A stretch of DNA of 64,000 nucleotides. Origin: Rhizobium ruizarguesonis. Its GTDB lineage: Bacteria; Pseudomonadota; Alphaproteobacteria; Rhizobiales; Rhizobiaceae. The DNA lies in assembly GCF_012349115.1 (NCBI RefSeq), contig NZ_PQIG01000073.1:41008-105007 (forward strand). The letters run 5' to 3'. Shown here one piece after another: positions 29,595 to 38,994 of this stretch (position 1 is its first letter; the number at the start of each line of letters is the position of its first letter). The notes beneath the pieces were generated by a model. That model had not been told where the DNA came from. It searched no databases and was given only the letters and a program-made list of their open reading frames with translations. The position numbers and the translations under genes were made by a program.

Positions 29595-29704
29595 AGCATG
29601 ATGCCGAAAAGTGTGAGCGGTTTTCGGACGACATCATGCTCTACTCTTTAATTGAGAACAGGATTCAGATTTTAGGCCGACCGGGCCTAAAATCATCCTG
29701 TTCT
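29595..29704. repeat. Interspersed palindromic repeat (variant B, two hairpins)
   Basis: First hairpin: AGCATGATG (29595-29603) with CATCATGCT (29632-29640), inner arms CCGAAAA (29604-29610) and TTTTCGG (29621-29627). Second hairpin: AGAACAGGAT (29655-29664) with ATCCTGTTCT (29695-29704), inner arms ATTTTAGGCC (29669-29678) and GGCCTAAAAT (29684-29693). The first part and the AGAACAGGAT word recur at 53011-53080. The 300-bp region 29521-29820 holds nothing else that I could assign. Confidence 0.8.
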
Positions 29705-29820
29705 AGGCAGAGTTATCTACTTCTTGTTCATTACAAACATGGACGTTGCTGGGAAATGCAACCTGTGGAATAGTCGGATTGACGCCATCTGCCCTCTTCA
29801 TTCTCATCACCTGGACAAGC

Positions 29821-32667
29821 ATGTCTCACAAGAAAATGGAATGCTCCACGGCGTGGTTGTTTCTTGCGGCGGTCTCGCTTGTCGCAAACTTCACGTCGCC
29901 AGCTTATGCGGACGGCCCGTCCGTGTCTTGGCCACAAACGCAAAGCGACATCCAAGCCGAGTCCGATATACATTTTGGCACGCTCGCCAACGGTATGCGG
30001 TTTGCGATCATGCGCAATGTCACGCCGCCCGGACAGGCAGCGATCCGCTTTCGCATTGGCTCCGGTTCGCTCGATGAAAACGACAACCAGCAGGGTCTGG
30101 CGCATGTTCTCGAGCACATGGCCTTCAAGGGTTCGACACATGTCGCCGAAGGGGAGATGATCCGTATCTTGCAGCGCAAGGGCTTGGCCTTTGGACCGGA
30201 CACCAACGCTCATACCTCTTATGACGAGACCGTCTATGCACTCGATCTGCCCGAGGTCGATGCAGACACAATTTCGACGGGCCTGATGCTGATGCGAGAG
30301 ACGGCGAGCGAGCTGACCCTCGATGCCAGCGCCTTTGATCGCGAACGCGGCGTCATCCTGTCGGAGGAGCGGCTGCGCGACATGCCGCAATATCGCGCGT
30401 CACTCGGAATCATGAATTCGCTGCTCGCCGGCCAGCGCGCGACCATGCGCGCGCCGATCGGTAAAGCCGACATCATCAGCAATGCGCCCGTGGACCTCGT
30501 CCGTGATTATTACCGGGCCAATTACCGACCCGATCGGGCAACGCTGATAGTGGTGGGCGATATCGACCCCGCCGCCATGGAAGTCGAAATCCGGCAGCGC
30601 TTCGGCGACTGGAAGGCCGTGGGTCCGGCGCCGACAAAAGCGGATCTCGGCGCGCTTGTGACGAAGGGCGAAAGCGCCGAGGTCATCGTCGTTCCCGGCG
30701 GCATGACCAGCATACAGATCGCCTGGACGCGTCCCTATGACGCCGCGCCTGACACCTTCGCCAAGCGCCGCGCTGGGCTTATTGAGGATCTCGGTTTTCT
30801 GGTGCTCAAACGTCGGGTGAGCGCCATCGCCAGCAAGGCGGATGCCCCTTTCATCAGTGCGGACGTCGGCTCCCAGGATCTCCTCGATTCCGCCCATGTC
30901 GTCCTGATCGCGGCGAATTCGGAGCCGGACAAATGGCAGGCGGCGCTCATGGCCATTGACCAGGAACAGCGCCGGATCCAGGAGTTCGGCGTTGCGCAGG
31001 CGGAGATCGATCGCGAAATCCGCGAATATCGCTCGGCCCTGCAGGCTGCTGCGGCCGGAGCCGCGACGCGGATGACCACCGACATTGCTTCCATGCTGGC
31101 TCGCAGCGTCGATGACGACCAAGTCTTCACCTCGCCCGCCGAAGACCTCTCGATGTTCGAGACGATGACGAACGGCGTCAAGGCGGACGAGGTCAATCGG
31201 GCCTTGCAGCGTGCTTTCTCCGGCAACGGTCCGCAGGTCGTGCTACAGGCGGACCAATCACCTGAGGGCGGAGCCGACACGGTTCGGCAAGTCTATGACG
31301 CTTCAAATGCCATTGCCGTCTCGGCACCATCCGGTGCAACTGACGTCGCCTGGCCCTACACCCATTTCGGCGAACCGGGCGCTGTGGTCGAACGCCGTGC
31401 GGTTAAAGATCTCGGCTTGACCATGGTGCGCTTTTCCAACGGCATACGGCTTACCGTCAAACCAACCAGGCTGCGTGCCAACGAAGTACTGGTGCGCGAA
31501 GATATCGGCCGCGGTCGGCTGGACCTGCCGCACGACCGTTCCGCCGCGATCTGGGCCTCTCCGGCCGTCGTGCTGTCTGGCGTAAAGGCCATGGATTACC
31601 AGGATATACAGAAAGCGCTGACGGCCAACATTGTCGGCGTCGACTTCTCGGTCGGCGACAGTTCCTTCAGGTTCGACGGTCGTACACGGACTGAAGATCT
31701 AGCGACGCAGCTGCAGCTGATGAGCGCATACACCTCCGATCCCGCCTATCGCCCCGAGGCGTTCAAGCGTGTGCAGCAGGCCTATTTGAGCGGCCTCGAT
31801 CAGTATGACGCGTCGCCCGGCGGCGTTTTCAGCCGCGATTTCGTAGGTCTCGTGCATTCCGGCGACCCGCGCTGGACCTTCCCCGACCGCGCGCAGTTGT
31901 CCGCCGCCAAGCCAGACGAATTCGAGGCGCTGTTCCGGCCCATGGTTTCCAATGGCCCGATCGACATCACCATCGTCGGCGACGTAACCGTGGACGACGC
32001 AATCCGGCTGACGGCTGAAACCTTTGGCGCTTTGCCGCCGCGGCCGGAGACGGCGTTGAGCAACGATCGGGACGACGTGCATTTTCCGGCAACGACCGAG
32101 GAACCCGTTTTGCAGACCCATAGCGGTAGGGCAGATAATGCCGCCGCCGCCGTGGGGGCTTCCATCGGCGATTTGCTCTCCGATCTGCCGCGGTCCTTCA
32201 CCGCCAATATTGCCACCCAGATTTTCCAAAACAGGTTGATCGACCAGTTTCGCATTGCAGAAGGAGCAAGCTATGCCCTGCAGGGCGATGTTGAACTTTC
32301 AAGGGAAGTTCCCGGCTACGGCTACGCATATTTCTACGTCGAGACCGACCCGGCAAAGGTTGCGCGCTTCTATGCACTTGTCGACGAGACCGCCAATGAT
32401 CTGCGGTCGCATGACGTTTCCGAAGACGAGCTCGCGCGCGCCCGGGAACCCATCATCGAGACATTGAAGCATCAGCAGCAGAGCAACGAATATTGGATCG
32501 CATATCTGCACCACGCCCAAGAGGACTCGCGTCGTTTGGACCGGATACGCGATAGTCTCAGCGGCTACGGCAAGGTCACCGCCGGGGATATCCGCGCATT
32601 TGCCACGGCCTATTTCAGCCCCGAAAAATTCTGGAAATTCGAAGTGCTGCCGGTGGCGGTACGATAG
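29821..32667 (+). CDS. Exported M16-family zinc metallopeptidase (two-domain)
   Basis: 948 residues from ATG 29821, chosen because it opens a signal peptide (ending TSPAYADG). The inverted zinc motif HxxEH is in AHVLEHMAFKGS (about residues 98-109), with the third ligand Glu expected in the later TSYDETVYALDLPEVD stretch. A second, inactive M16-like half follows, as in pitrilysin-type periplasmic or PqqL-like peptidases of about 900 residues. It probably degrades peptides in the periplasm. No partner peptidase gene is adjacent. It is convergent with the GNAT gene. Confidence 0.92.
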   Translation: MSHKKMECSTAWLFLAAVSLVANFTSPAYADGPSVSWPQTQSDIQAESDIHFGTLANGMRFAIMRNVTPPGQAAIRFRIGSGSLDENDNQQGLAHVLEHMAFKGSTHVAEGEMIRILQRKGLAFGPDTNAHTSYDETVYALDLPEVDADTISTGLMLMRETASELTLDASAFDRERGVILSEERLRDMPQYRASLGIMNSLLAGQRATMRAPIGKADIISNAPVDLVRDYYRANYRPDRATLIVVGDIDPAAMEVEIRQRFGDWKAVGPAPTKADLGALVTKGESAEVIVVPGGMTSIQIAWTRPYDAAPDTFAKRRAGLIEDLGFLVLKRRVSAIASKADAPFISADVGSQDLLDSAHVVLIAANSEPDKWQAALMAIDQEQRRIQEFGVAQAEIDREIREYRSALQAAAAGAATRMTTDIASMLARSVDDDQVFTSPAEDLSMFETMTNGVKADEVNRALQRAFSGNGPQVVLQADQSPEGGADTVRQVYDASNAIAVSAPSGATDVAWPYTHFGEPGAVVERRAVKDLGLTMVRFSNGIRLTVKPTRLRANEVLVREDIGRGRLDLPHDRSAAIWASPAVVLSGVKAMDYQDIQKALTANIVGVDFSVGDSSFRFDGRTRTEDLATQLQLMSAYTSDPAYRPEAFKRVQQAYLSGLDQYDASPGGVFSRDFVGLVHSGDPRWTFPDRAQLSAAKPDEFEALFRPMVSNGPIDITIVGDVTVDDAIRLTAETFGALPPRPETALSNDRDDVHFPATTEEPVLQTHSGRADNAAAAVGASIGDLLSDLPRSFTANIATQIFQNRLIDQFRIAEGASYALQGDVELSREVPGYGYAYFYVETDPAKVARFYALVDETANDLRSHDVSEDELARAREPIIETLKHQQQSNEYWIAYLHHAQEDSRRLDRIRDSLSGYGKVTAGDIRAFATAYFSPEKFWKFEVLPVAVR

Positions 32668-32681
32668 GTGGTGAGCACCGC

Positions 32682-33362
32682 TCAGGACCGGCGTTTGACC
32701 ACGCGCATGTTCATCTCCGACCGAAGCGCGAAGCCGTGTGTCTTGTAAAGCGAAATGGCGGATGTGTTCGCCGCATAGGCATGCAGATAGGCCGTGTCGC
32801 CGCTGGATGCGATCTCGCCGGCAACGAAACGGAAGAGCAGGGTGCCGAGGCCGCGTCCCTGGAAATCGGGATGGGTGCAAAGGCCGCTGAGCTCGATGAA
32901 GCCTGTTTGCCGCATCCGCTGCCCGGCCATCGCCACCAGGCGGCCTTCACTCTTGATACCCCAGAAGCTGCCGAGGCTCTGGGCTCGCAACGTGAACGGC
33001 CCGGGTTTGGTCAGTGTCGCCAATGCCAGCATGTCGGCGGCATCGGCCTCGGTGAGCGGCTGGATGCGGGAATCCGAAAGCCTCTCATGGGGCCGCTCGG
33101 CTACCATCTGGACCAGCGATGCTTCCGTGACAATGGCAAGACCCGGTGGAATGGCGATCGGACCTGATTCGACGAGGATCATGCTCTCCGCCTGTGAAGG
33201 CAGGTTCTCCAGGGCGTCGAGGCTCTCCGGCGTGTCGTCGGCGGACGCCGCGAAGGGGACGATGGAGACTGGGTATCGCCGCGCGGACTTGCCGCCTTCG
33301 GCAAGATCGGCATGCGCGGTCTCCAATGCGCTCCAGATCGGCCGGTCGAGGATATGTTTCAT
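32682..33362 (-). CDS. GNAT-family N-acetyltransferase, MarR-linked
   Basis: 226 residues. The GNAT domain is in the C-terminal half: THPDFQGRGLGTLLFRFV (motif A, Q/R-x-x-G-x-G) and the NTSAISLYKTHGFALRSE end motif. The N-terminal about 100 residues are a less conserved extension typical of FR47-like acetyltransferases. AGGAGGAAA precedes the ATG. It overlaps the MarR stop codon by four bases, so the regulator and the enzyme form one operon. The acceptor is unknown. Confidence 0.88.
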   Translation of the reverse strand: MKHILDRPIWSALETAHADLAEGGKSARRYPVSIVPFAASADDTPESLDALENLPSQAESMILVESGPIAIPPGLAIVTEASLVQMVAERPHERLSDSRIQPLTEADAADMLALATLTKPGPFTLRAQSLGSFWGIKSEGRLVAMAGQRMRQTGFIELSGLCTHPDFQGRGLGTLLFRFVAGEIASSGDTAYLHAYAANTSAISLYKTHGFALRSEMNMRVVKRRS

Positions 33363-33850
33363 GGTGTTTCCTCCTTGGCAGGGCTGCGGCGCGCAAGCGG
33401 CGCCGCCGCAAGCCCATCTTCGATGGCGGCCAGCTGTTCGAGGATCGGTCCGTCGAGATCGCCGCAGAGATCGGCAACGGCGGCGGCGATGCGCGGCCAG
33501 ATCACCTTCTTTGAATGATCGATGAGGTCCTGTCCCTTGTCGGTCAGCGAGACCAGTCTGCGACGCTGATCATCCGGTGCCAGCTGCATGTCGACGTAAC
33601 CGAGTTCGAGAAGCTGGCCGGTGGTCCGCGTTGCGCCGGGCTGGGTGATGCCCACCGCCTGCGCGAGCTCGCCGATCGTCAGCGGTCCGGCCCGGTCGAT
33701 CGCCGCAAGGAATGGATATTGGCCCGCCTGGATGCTGAGACCGGCCTCGTCGATGACCTGCTGCGTATCGGCCTGCAGCCTCTCTCCGATGCGCCGCAGC
33801 CGGCTGCCCATGCACAGAAATCCCAGCGTCCGGACCACATCCTCGACCAT
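33359..33850 (-). CDS. MarR-family transcriptional regulator
   Basis: 163 residues. The winged helix is clear: LTIGELAQAVGITQPGATR as helix-turn-helix, then DQRRRLVSLTDKGQDLI as the wing. It is the first gene of the pair with the GNAT enzyme. A perfect GTTATATAAC palindrome lies 25 bp upstream of its start codon and is a likely operator. MarR repressors usually release DNA on binding small phenolic or toxic ligands. Confidence 0.9.
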   Translation of the reverse strand: MVEDVVRTLGFLCMGSRLRRIGERLQADTQQVIDEAGLSIQAGQYPFLAAIDRAGPLTIGELAQAVGITQPGATRTTGQLLELGYVDMQLAPDDQRRRLVSLTDKGQDLIDHSKKVIWPRIAAAVADLCGDLDGPILEQLAAIEDGLAAAPLARRSPAKEETP

Positions 33851-33874
33851 GCCGACTCCTCATTTGTATTGGAT

Positions 33875-33884
33875 GTTATATAAC
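33875..33884. promoter_or_regulatory. Candidate MarR operator GTTATATAAC
   Basis: A perfect 10-bp palindrome 25 bp before the MarR start codon, flanked by a further GTGTTATAG half (about 33885-33893). MarR proteins typically bind AT-rich palindromes in this position. Confidence 0.5.
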
Positions 33885-33965
33885 GTGTTATAGATTAAAT
33901 GGCAATTCTTCAAAGGTGGTCGGCAGATGAGGTCAGGGGAAGGGCGGCACGAGCAAATGTCTCGA

Positions 33966-35132
33966 TCAGCCCCGCCATTTCCTAACCGTCAGAAACACCG
34001 CCAGCATGCAGCTGAGCAGGCCAAGGGACAATGGCAAACCCTGATGTCCGATCAGTTGCATCGCCAGTCCTGTCGCGGGCGAGCCGACGATGCCGCCGAT
34101 GCCCCATACCAAGGCGAAGGCCGCGTTACCGGCGATTAGGGCTTGACCGGTGAAACGCTCGCCGAGCTGAATCAGCGACAGGGTGTAGATCCCGAACGAG
34201 ACCCCGCCCCAGACGAAAACCAGCGGCCAGATAAGCCACGTGGTGAAGACCGGCGGCAGCAGCAGGCAACAGGCCAGGCAAGCCAAGACGCAGAATAACA
34301 TCGTCCGCGTCGAGCCGAGCCGTTCGGCGATGCGCCCGAGCAAAATCTGCAGCACGGCATTGCCGGCGATGAAGCAGGTGATGAGCGAGGCGATGTGCTC
34401 TTCGGCGCTGCCGAGCGCTGCGCCATAGACCGCGAATAGGGAAAGCAGGATCTGCTCGAAGGCGGCAGCCGTGAAAACCGCCAACAACAGCAGCGGCGCC
34501 AGTGGGAAGAAACTGCCGACCGATGTTGCCTCGCCTTCATCAGGCATGCCGGGCAGACGAGGGGCGACGGCAAGCACGATCAGGCCGCAGAAAAGGAAGG
34601 CCGTCATACCAATCATGAAGGGCGGCCAACCCTCGGCGCCGGTAAGGCCAAGCGACAGTGGGCCGATGGCGAACCCACCCGAAACGATCGATGAATAGAG
34701 GCCCATGATACGGCCCCGGCGTGACGCCGGCGTGAGCGAGATCAGCCAGGTCTCGCTGATCACGTAAAGCGGATTGGCGAAGAAGCCGAGCAGGAAGCGC
34801 AGCAGCATCCAGGCCCATACGTCCTGCATCCAGGCAATTGCAAACAGGGTGAGGGCGGCCAGGATCGAACACAGGATCGCAAGCCGCCCTCCGCCGACAC
34901 GCCGCGAAAGCACCGGAATGAACGACGCTGATATAATGAAACCCAGCGGCGTCATCGCCGCCGACAAGCCGATCAGGCCCGATGTCGTTCCCTGCCGCTC
35001 TAGGATGAAACTCAGCAGCGGATAGGTCAGCCCCTGTGCCACGGCGAACACCGTGACGGTCGCGATGATACCCGCCATTGCTGCCCAGGGGATCCGATCC
35101 ACGCGCGGTGATGTGATGCTTTCGGCAGTCAT
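33966..35132 (-). CDS. MFS transporter (YcaD-like)
   Basis: 388 residues with about twelve hydrophobic segments in two halves. The cytoplasmic loop motif is partly visible as SFIPVLSRRVGGGRLAILCS, and ETWLISLTPASRRGRIMGLY resembles the YcaD/YfkF group. The substrate is unknown. It is divergent from the arginase-family gene, with 215 bp between them. Confidence 0.88.
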   Translation of the reverse strand: MTAESITSPRVDRIPWAAMAGIIATVTVFAVAQGLTYPLLSFILERQGTTSGLIGLSAAMTPLGFIISASFIPVLSRRVGGGRLAILCSILAALTLFAIAWMQDVWAWMLLRFLLGFFANPLYVISETWLISLTPASRRGRIMGLYSSIVSGGFAIGPLSLGLTGAEGWPPFMIGMTAFLFCGLIVLAVAPRLPGMPDEGEATSVGSFFPLAPLLLLAVFTAAAFEQILLSLFAVYGAALGSAEEHIASLITCFIAGNAVLQILLGRIAERLGSTRTMLFCVLACLACCLLLPPVFTTWLIWPLVFVWGGVSFGIYTLSLIQLGERFTGQALIAGNAAFALVWGIGGIVGSPATGLAMQLIGHQGLPLSLGLLSCMLAVFLTVRKWRG

Positions 35133-35347
35133 GCAGATGTCCTCGTCAGACCGTATGGTTGAAGGTCCGGGTAAGCCTCAACGTCAAGGAGGATGAATTC
35201 TGCAGGAGGCGGGGAGCGTCGTACTTAAGTTTTTCCAAAAAGTTCTCAAAAACGTCCAAAGGGACTAAACAGGTCAGCATCAAATTTTGCCCCGACCGCA
35301 AGCCATCACCACCAAAACTCCGCCGGACATCATCAGGATCATCTGAA

Positions 35348-36259
35348 ATGACCGCTTCACCTTCCTTTCTCGGCCTTCCCGCTCACCTTGCCGATGGGCG
35401 TTCGCCCCGTGTGGTGATCTTCGCGGCCGCTCACGGCAGCACCTATCCCGGCAAGGACAGCAGCGGCTACGCCCTGACCGCTCATGCGATCCGCGCTGCG
35501 AGCCAGGACGATGCCCCGCTTATCGAGCACTGGGATTTCGATCTCGGAGGGCCGCTGTTCGGTGGCGGGCCGGTCTCCTGCATCGACGCCGGCGACATTC
35601 CAACCACCCTGCATGACAATGCCGGCAACCGTGCCCGGATCGAGGCGAAGACGCGCGATGTCCTGTCAATGTCCGCTGTACCGATCCTGGTCGGCGGCGA
35701 CTGTTCCGTGACCTTTCCCTTCCTCGCTGGCTTTGCGGATCAAGGGCCGGTCTGGGTCCTGCAGATCGACGCCCATATCGACTGGCGCGACGAGGTGCAT
35801 GGCGAGCGCTACGGCTATTCAAGTCCGATGCGTCGGGCGAGCGAGATGCCGCATGTCGCCGGCATGGTGCAAGTCGGTCTTCGTGGTGTCGGCAGCGCGC
35901 GCGCCACCGACATCGAGGCGGCTCGGCACTATGGTAGCCGCTTCGTGACCGCTCGCAAGGTTCACGCCGAGGGCGTCAAAGCTGCCCTCCAGCATATTCC
36001 GGAAAGAGCCCAGGTCGTCGTCACCCTCGATTGCGACAGCATCGATCCCAGCATCATGCCGGGCGTGGCGGCGCGTACTCCTGGCGGCCTCACCTACACT
36101 GAGGTGATCGACCTGATCGCTGGCCTCGGCAGGCGGGCGAGGATCGTGGGATTCGACCTTGTCGAGCTCTATCCTCCCGCCGACATAGACCGGCTGTCGG
36201 CCCTGACCGCCGCGCGCCTTCTGGTCAATGCGGTCGGCGCCATCGTCCGGCAAGATTGA
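35348..36259 (+). CDS. Arginase/agmatinase-family ureohydrolase with His-to-Cys metal-ligand change
   Basis: 303 residues from ATG 35348; an upstream frame to 35159 lacks family similarity. The ureohydrolase fold is clear: IDAHIDWRDEV (D-A-H-x-D) and TLDCDSIDPSIMPG (D-x-D-x2-D-P) supply most of the dinuclear manganese ligands. The first ligand motif, usually GGDHS, reads VGGDCSVTFPF here, with Cys for His. Family members hydrolyse guanidino compounds (arginine, agmatine, guanidinobutyrate) to an amine and urea. The substrate is unknown. It is divergent from the MFS transporter gene. Confidence 0.88.
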   Translation: MTASPSFLGLPAHLADGRSPRVVIFAAAHGSTYPGKDSSGYALTAHAIRAASQDDAPLIEHWDFDLGGPLFGGGPVSCIDAGDIPTTLHDNAGNRARIEAKTRDVLSMSAVPILVGGDCSVTFPFLAGFADQGPVWVLQIDAHIDWRDEVHGERYGYSSPMRRASEMPHVAGMVQVGLRGVGSARATDIEAARHYGSRFVTARKVHAEGVKAALQHIPERAQVVVTLDCDSIDPSIMPGVAARTPGGLTYTEVIDLIAGLGRRARIVGFDLVELYPPADIDRLSALTAARLLVNAVGAIVRQD

Positions 36260-36418
36260 AACCCTGCTTCCTCTGGCAGCAAGCAGTGCATGATGCGATG
36301 CGTTTTCGCTTCTAGGCGACCTTGCCCAGACGAGGCTCCGTCCCGGCCAGTAGCCACCCCTCGATGCCACGCGGCCTAAGCGGACGAACAGTTCCATCCA
36401 AGCTTTAAAGACTCTAGG

Positions 36419-37936
36419 ATGCGCCTCATGCAGGGATCGCGTTTTGCCTTTGGACCATTCGTGCTTGATCCGGCTGCGGGAACGCTTCTTCGGAACGACG
36501 ATCCCGTTGCCGTTGGCCACCGCGGGGTAAAGCTGCTTGCCGCACTCGTCGGGCGGCCCGGCGAAATCCTTGGCAAGGCCGAGTTGATGGATGCGGCGTG
36601 GCCGGGCAGGGCGGTCGAGGAAGGCAACCTCACCGTCCAGATCGCGCAGCTGCGCAAGCTGCTCGGTCCGGCCGGCGACGGCGGCGAATGGATCTCCACG
36701 GTGCCGCGCGTCGGCTACCGCTTCACAGGGGCCATCAACCAGCTTGGCGGCGTGAGGCGAAAAGCTTTGCCGCTGCCTGACAAACCATCGATAGCAGTGC
36801 TGCCCTTCGTGAATATCAGCAACGATCCCGAGCAGGAATCCTTCGCGGACGGGCTGACCGAAGACCTGATCACCGACCTTTCCAGGATGCCGGGCCTGTT
36901 CGTGATCGCCCGCAACTCGGCCTTCGCCTACAAGGGGAAGGCGAGGGATGTACGCGAGATCGCCGAGGAACTCGGCGTGCGCTACCTGCTGCAGGGCAGC
37001 GCAAGACGCGTCGAGGCGCGCGTGCGCATCAACGCTCAGCTGGTCGATGCGGCAAGTGGCGATCATCTATGGGCGGAACGCTTCGATCGCAGCCTGGACG
37101 ATATCTTTGTTGTTCAGGATGAGGTGACGGCCAAGATCATCGAGGCGCTGCTCGGCCGGCTGCGCGCACCGCCGCCGCGAAACCGGCCCAAAAATCTCGA
37201 GGCTTACGATCTCTGCGTGCGGGCGCGCAAGCTGATGGATGACACGCCGCAGGCGGCGCGGGAAGCGCATCTGATGCTGACGCGCGCGATTTCGCTCGAT
37301 CCCGACTATGCCGAGGCCTATCGCTGGCTTGCCATGAACCACTGGATGGGAGAGGTGCATTCAGCCGGACCAACGCAACCCACCCGAAGCCTTGCTTTGG
37401 AGCTGGCGCGCAAGGCCGTCGCGATCGACCCCAACGACGCCGGCTGTCGCTGGGTCCTGGCTTACCTGCTGGCCTATGAGCGCAGCTTTGCCGAGGCGGA
37501 TGCGGGATTCGCCAAGGCGATCGAGCTTGACCCGAACGAGGCCGACACCTTTGCGGCATTATCAGACATCACGGTCCTGGCCGGGCGGGTCGGGGAGGGC
37601 CTCGAGCATATCGCCAAGGCGTTCCGGCTGAACCCGTTTCCGGCAAGTTGGTACTATCTGACGCTCGGGCAGGCGCAATATGCCGCCGGCCAATACGAAG
37701 CCGCTGTCGAGACGCTGCGCAGCGACGAGACCTATCGCACGAGCTCACGCCGTTTCCTGGCGGCAAGCCTTGCCCAGCTCGGCCGGCTCGACGAGGCGCG
37801 CGCCGAGGTCGAACTGTTCCTTGTTGCCAACCCGCGTTTTTCAACCCGCCACTGGGCTGCGACCGAGCCATTCCGCGATGCTCGGACGCTTGCGCATTTC
37901 GTCGATGGCTACCGCAAGGCCGGTCTTCCCGAGTAG
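36419..37936 (+). CDS. Winged-helix (OmpR/CadC-type) regulator with TPR domain
   Basis: 505 residues. Residues about 8-105 are a trans_reg_C DNA-binding winged helix (VGHRGVKLLAALVGRPGEIL, GEWISTVPRVGYRFTG). Next comes a TolB-N-like domain of about 130 residues (SIAVLPFVNISNDPEQESFA, RNSAFAYKGKARDVREIAEE). The C-terminal part has TPR-like helices (MLTRAISLDPDYAEAYRWLA, FAKAIELDPNEADTFAALS). This is a common rhizobial architecture, related to HilA/CadC-like and cyclase-associated proteins. There is no receiver domain and no clear membrane segment. Targets are unknown. Confidence 0.9.
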   Translation: MRLMQGSRFAFGPFVLDPAAGTLLRNDDPVAVGHRGVKLLAALVGRPGEILGKAELMDAAWPGRAVEEGNLTVQIAQLRKLLGPAGDGGEWISTVPRVGYRFTGAINQLGGVRRKALPLPDKPSIAVLPFVNISNDPEQESFADGLTEDLITDLSRMPGLFVIARNSAFAYKGKARDVREIAEELGVRYLLQGSARRVEARVRINAQLVDAASGDHLWAERFDRSLDDIFVVQDEVTAKIIEALLGRLRAPPPRNRPKNLEAYDLCVRARKLMDDTPQAAREAHLMLTRAISLDPDYAEAYRWLAMNHWMGEVHSAGPTQPTRSLALELARKAVAIDPNDAGCRWVLAYLLAYERSFAEADAGFAKAIELDPNEADTFAALSDITVLAGRVGEGLEHIAKAFRLNPFPASWYYLTLGQAQYAAGQYEAAVETLRSDETYRTSSRRFLAASLAQLGRLDEARAEVELFLVANPRFSTRHWAATEPFRDARTLAHFVDGYRKAGLPE

Positions 37937-38001
37937 CACCGGCACGCCTCAAAGACGGCGGGCCGGTCGTCTCCCGCGTCATCGATACCGGAAGACCTGC
38001 T

Positions 38002-38035
38002 CGCGGAGGCTCTGCATCGTCGCAGAGCCTCCGCG
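38002..38035. repeat. Perfect 14-bp stem-loop in 37937-38076
   Basis: CGCGGAGGCTCTGC (38002-38015) and GCAGAGCCTCCGCG (38022-38035) pair fully around the loop ATCGTC. Neither side has a T-tract, so an intrinsic terminator is unlikely. It may end the regulator transcript another way or be a palindromic repeat. Confidence 0.6.
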
Positions 38036-38076
38036 GATATGATAAGATCAGGATGCATTGACCACGGGAGGGGAAA

Positions 38077-38445
38077 ATGCGCCGAGTCCTTCTGTCTCTG
38101 ATCCTTTGCGTGCAGTCCGTATCCATGTCGGCGGCGTCTGGGCATGTCGTCTTCCACACCGCTTCGTTCGGCAGCAGCCGCTCGGTCAGTCTCGGTCTGG
38201 CCGGGGGCGGTCCCGCCCGCGATCCCGCCTTTGATTTCGACGTCGTCATCACACTCTCGGAATTCGACGGTGGCGGGACAGTGATCTATCGGGACGGAGG
38301 AAGACACGAGGCGAGCGTGCGCTGCGTTTCGCCCGCCATGGTGCGGATCAATTCCGCCGACTATACGGTTGACGTGTCGGCGCGGTCGGGAACCGACTGG
38401 AAGCATGATCTCTGGGCAGCGCTCTGCACTGCTCCAGTTTCCTGA
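38077..38445 (+). CDS. Small exported hypothetical protein (122 aa)
   Basis: 122 residues with GGGAGGGG upstream of the ATG. A signal peptide (MRRVLLSLILCVQSVSMSAAS) suggests export. The mature part has two cysteines (VRCVSPAM and ALCTAPVS) that may form a disulfide. No family recognised. It lies convergent with the copper cluster and may be unrelated to it. Confidence 0.65.
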   Translation: MRRVLLSLILCVQSVSMSAASGHVVFHTASFGSSRSVSLGLAGGGPARDPAFDFDVVITLSEFDGGGTVIYRDGGRHEASVRCVSPAMVRINSADYTVDVSARSGTDWKHDLWAALCTAPVS

Positions 38446-38476
38446 GCGGCATCTCGGCCTTGATTGATCGAGGGCA

Positions 38477-38938
38477 TCAGGCCTTCCGGGGACGAACCTC
38501 CATGAACACGTATGGCGCGCCGGTTCCCGAGGGGACCGCATACACCGCATAGGACGCCTGCGGATCGTCGCCCATTCCCAAGGAGCCAGGTGGCATGCCC
38601 GGCACGGCCAGCCCTCGGACTGGCGGCCGCTCCTGCAACAGGCGTCGGACGGCCTCGAGCGGCACGTGTCCCTCGAGGTAGTATTTCTCGATGACGGCGG
38701 TGTGGCATCCCTGCACGTCAGCCGGCACGCCCAACCGCGCCTTGAGCGCTGCAAGGTCGTCGGTGTCGCGGGCGTCGACCGAAAATCCCGCTGCCGCCAT
38801 TGCCTTCGACCATTCATGACAGCAGCCGCAGCTGGGATCCTTGTAGACCGTCATCTTCGCCGGCGCGGCGGCGTGTGCCCCTCTGCCAAAGAACGCCAGG
38901 GCGGATGCCGCCATTGTAATGAAGCTTCTCCTGTACAT
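38477..38938 (-). CDS. DUF411 metal-binding protein (CopG-like), copper cluster
   Basis: 153 residues from ATG 38938 (AAGGAG upstream). A signal peptide MYRRSFITMAASALAFFGRG is followed by a thioredoxin-like DUF411 domain with the CGCC motif in YKDPSCGCCHEWSKAM, later His/Cys (VQGCHTAVI) and Met-rich PGMPPGSLGMG. Related proteins such as CopG bind copper in the periplasm. It is the last gene of the copper cluster (minus strand). Confidence 0.88.
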   Translation of the reverse strand: MYRRSFITMAASALAFFGRGAHAAAPAKMTVYKDPSCGCCHEWSKAMAAAGFSVDARDTDDLAALKARLGVPADVQGCHTAVIEKYYLEGHVPLEAVRRLLQERPPVRGLAVPGMPPGSLGMGDDPQASYAVYAVPSGTGAPYVFMEVRPRKA

Positions 38939-38994
38939 CGTCTCCACTCCTTGATGTCCTGCCGCCCGGATCGGGGCCGGGCGGCAGGAGCCCA

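Noticed and set aside
38002..38035. Intrinsic terminator
   Set aside because: Perfect stem but no T-tract in either direction, so listed only as a stem-loop.
37909..38817. 302-residue leftward reading over the small exported protein and the DUF411 gene end
   Set aside because: Arg-rich shadow frame without family features; the genes in other frames have signal peptides and ribosome binding sites.
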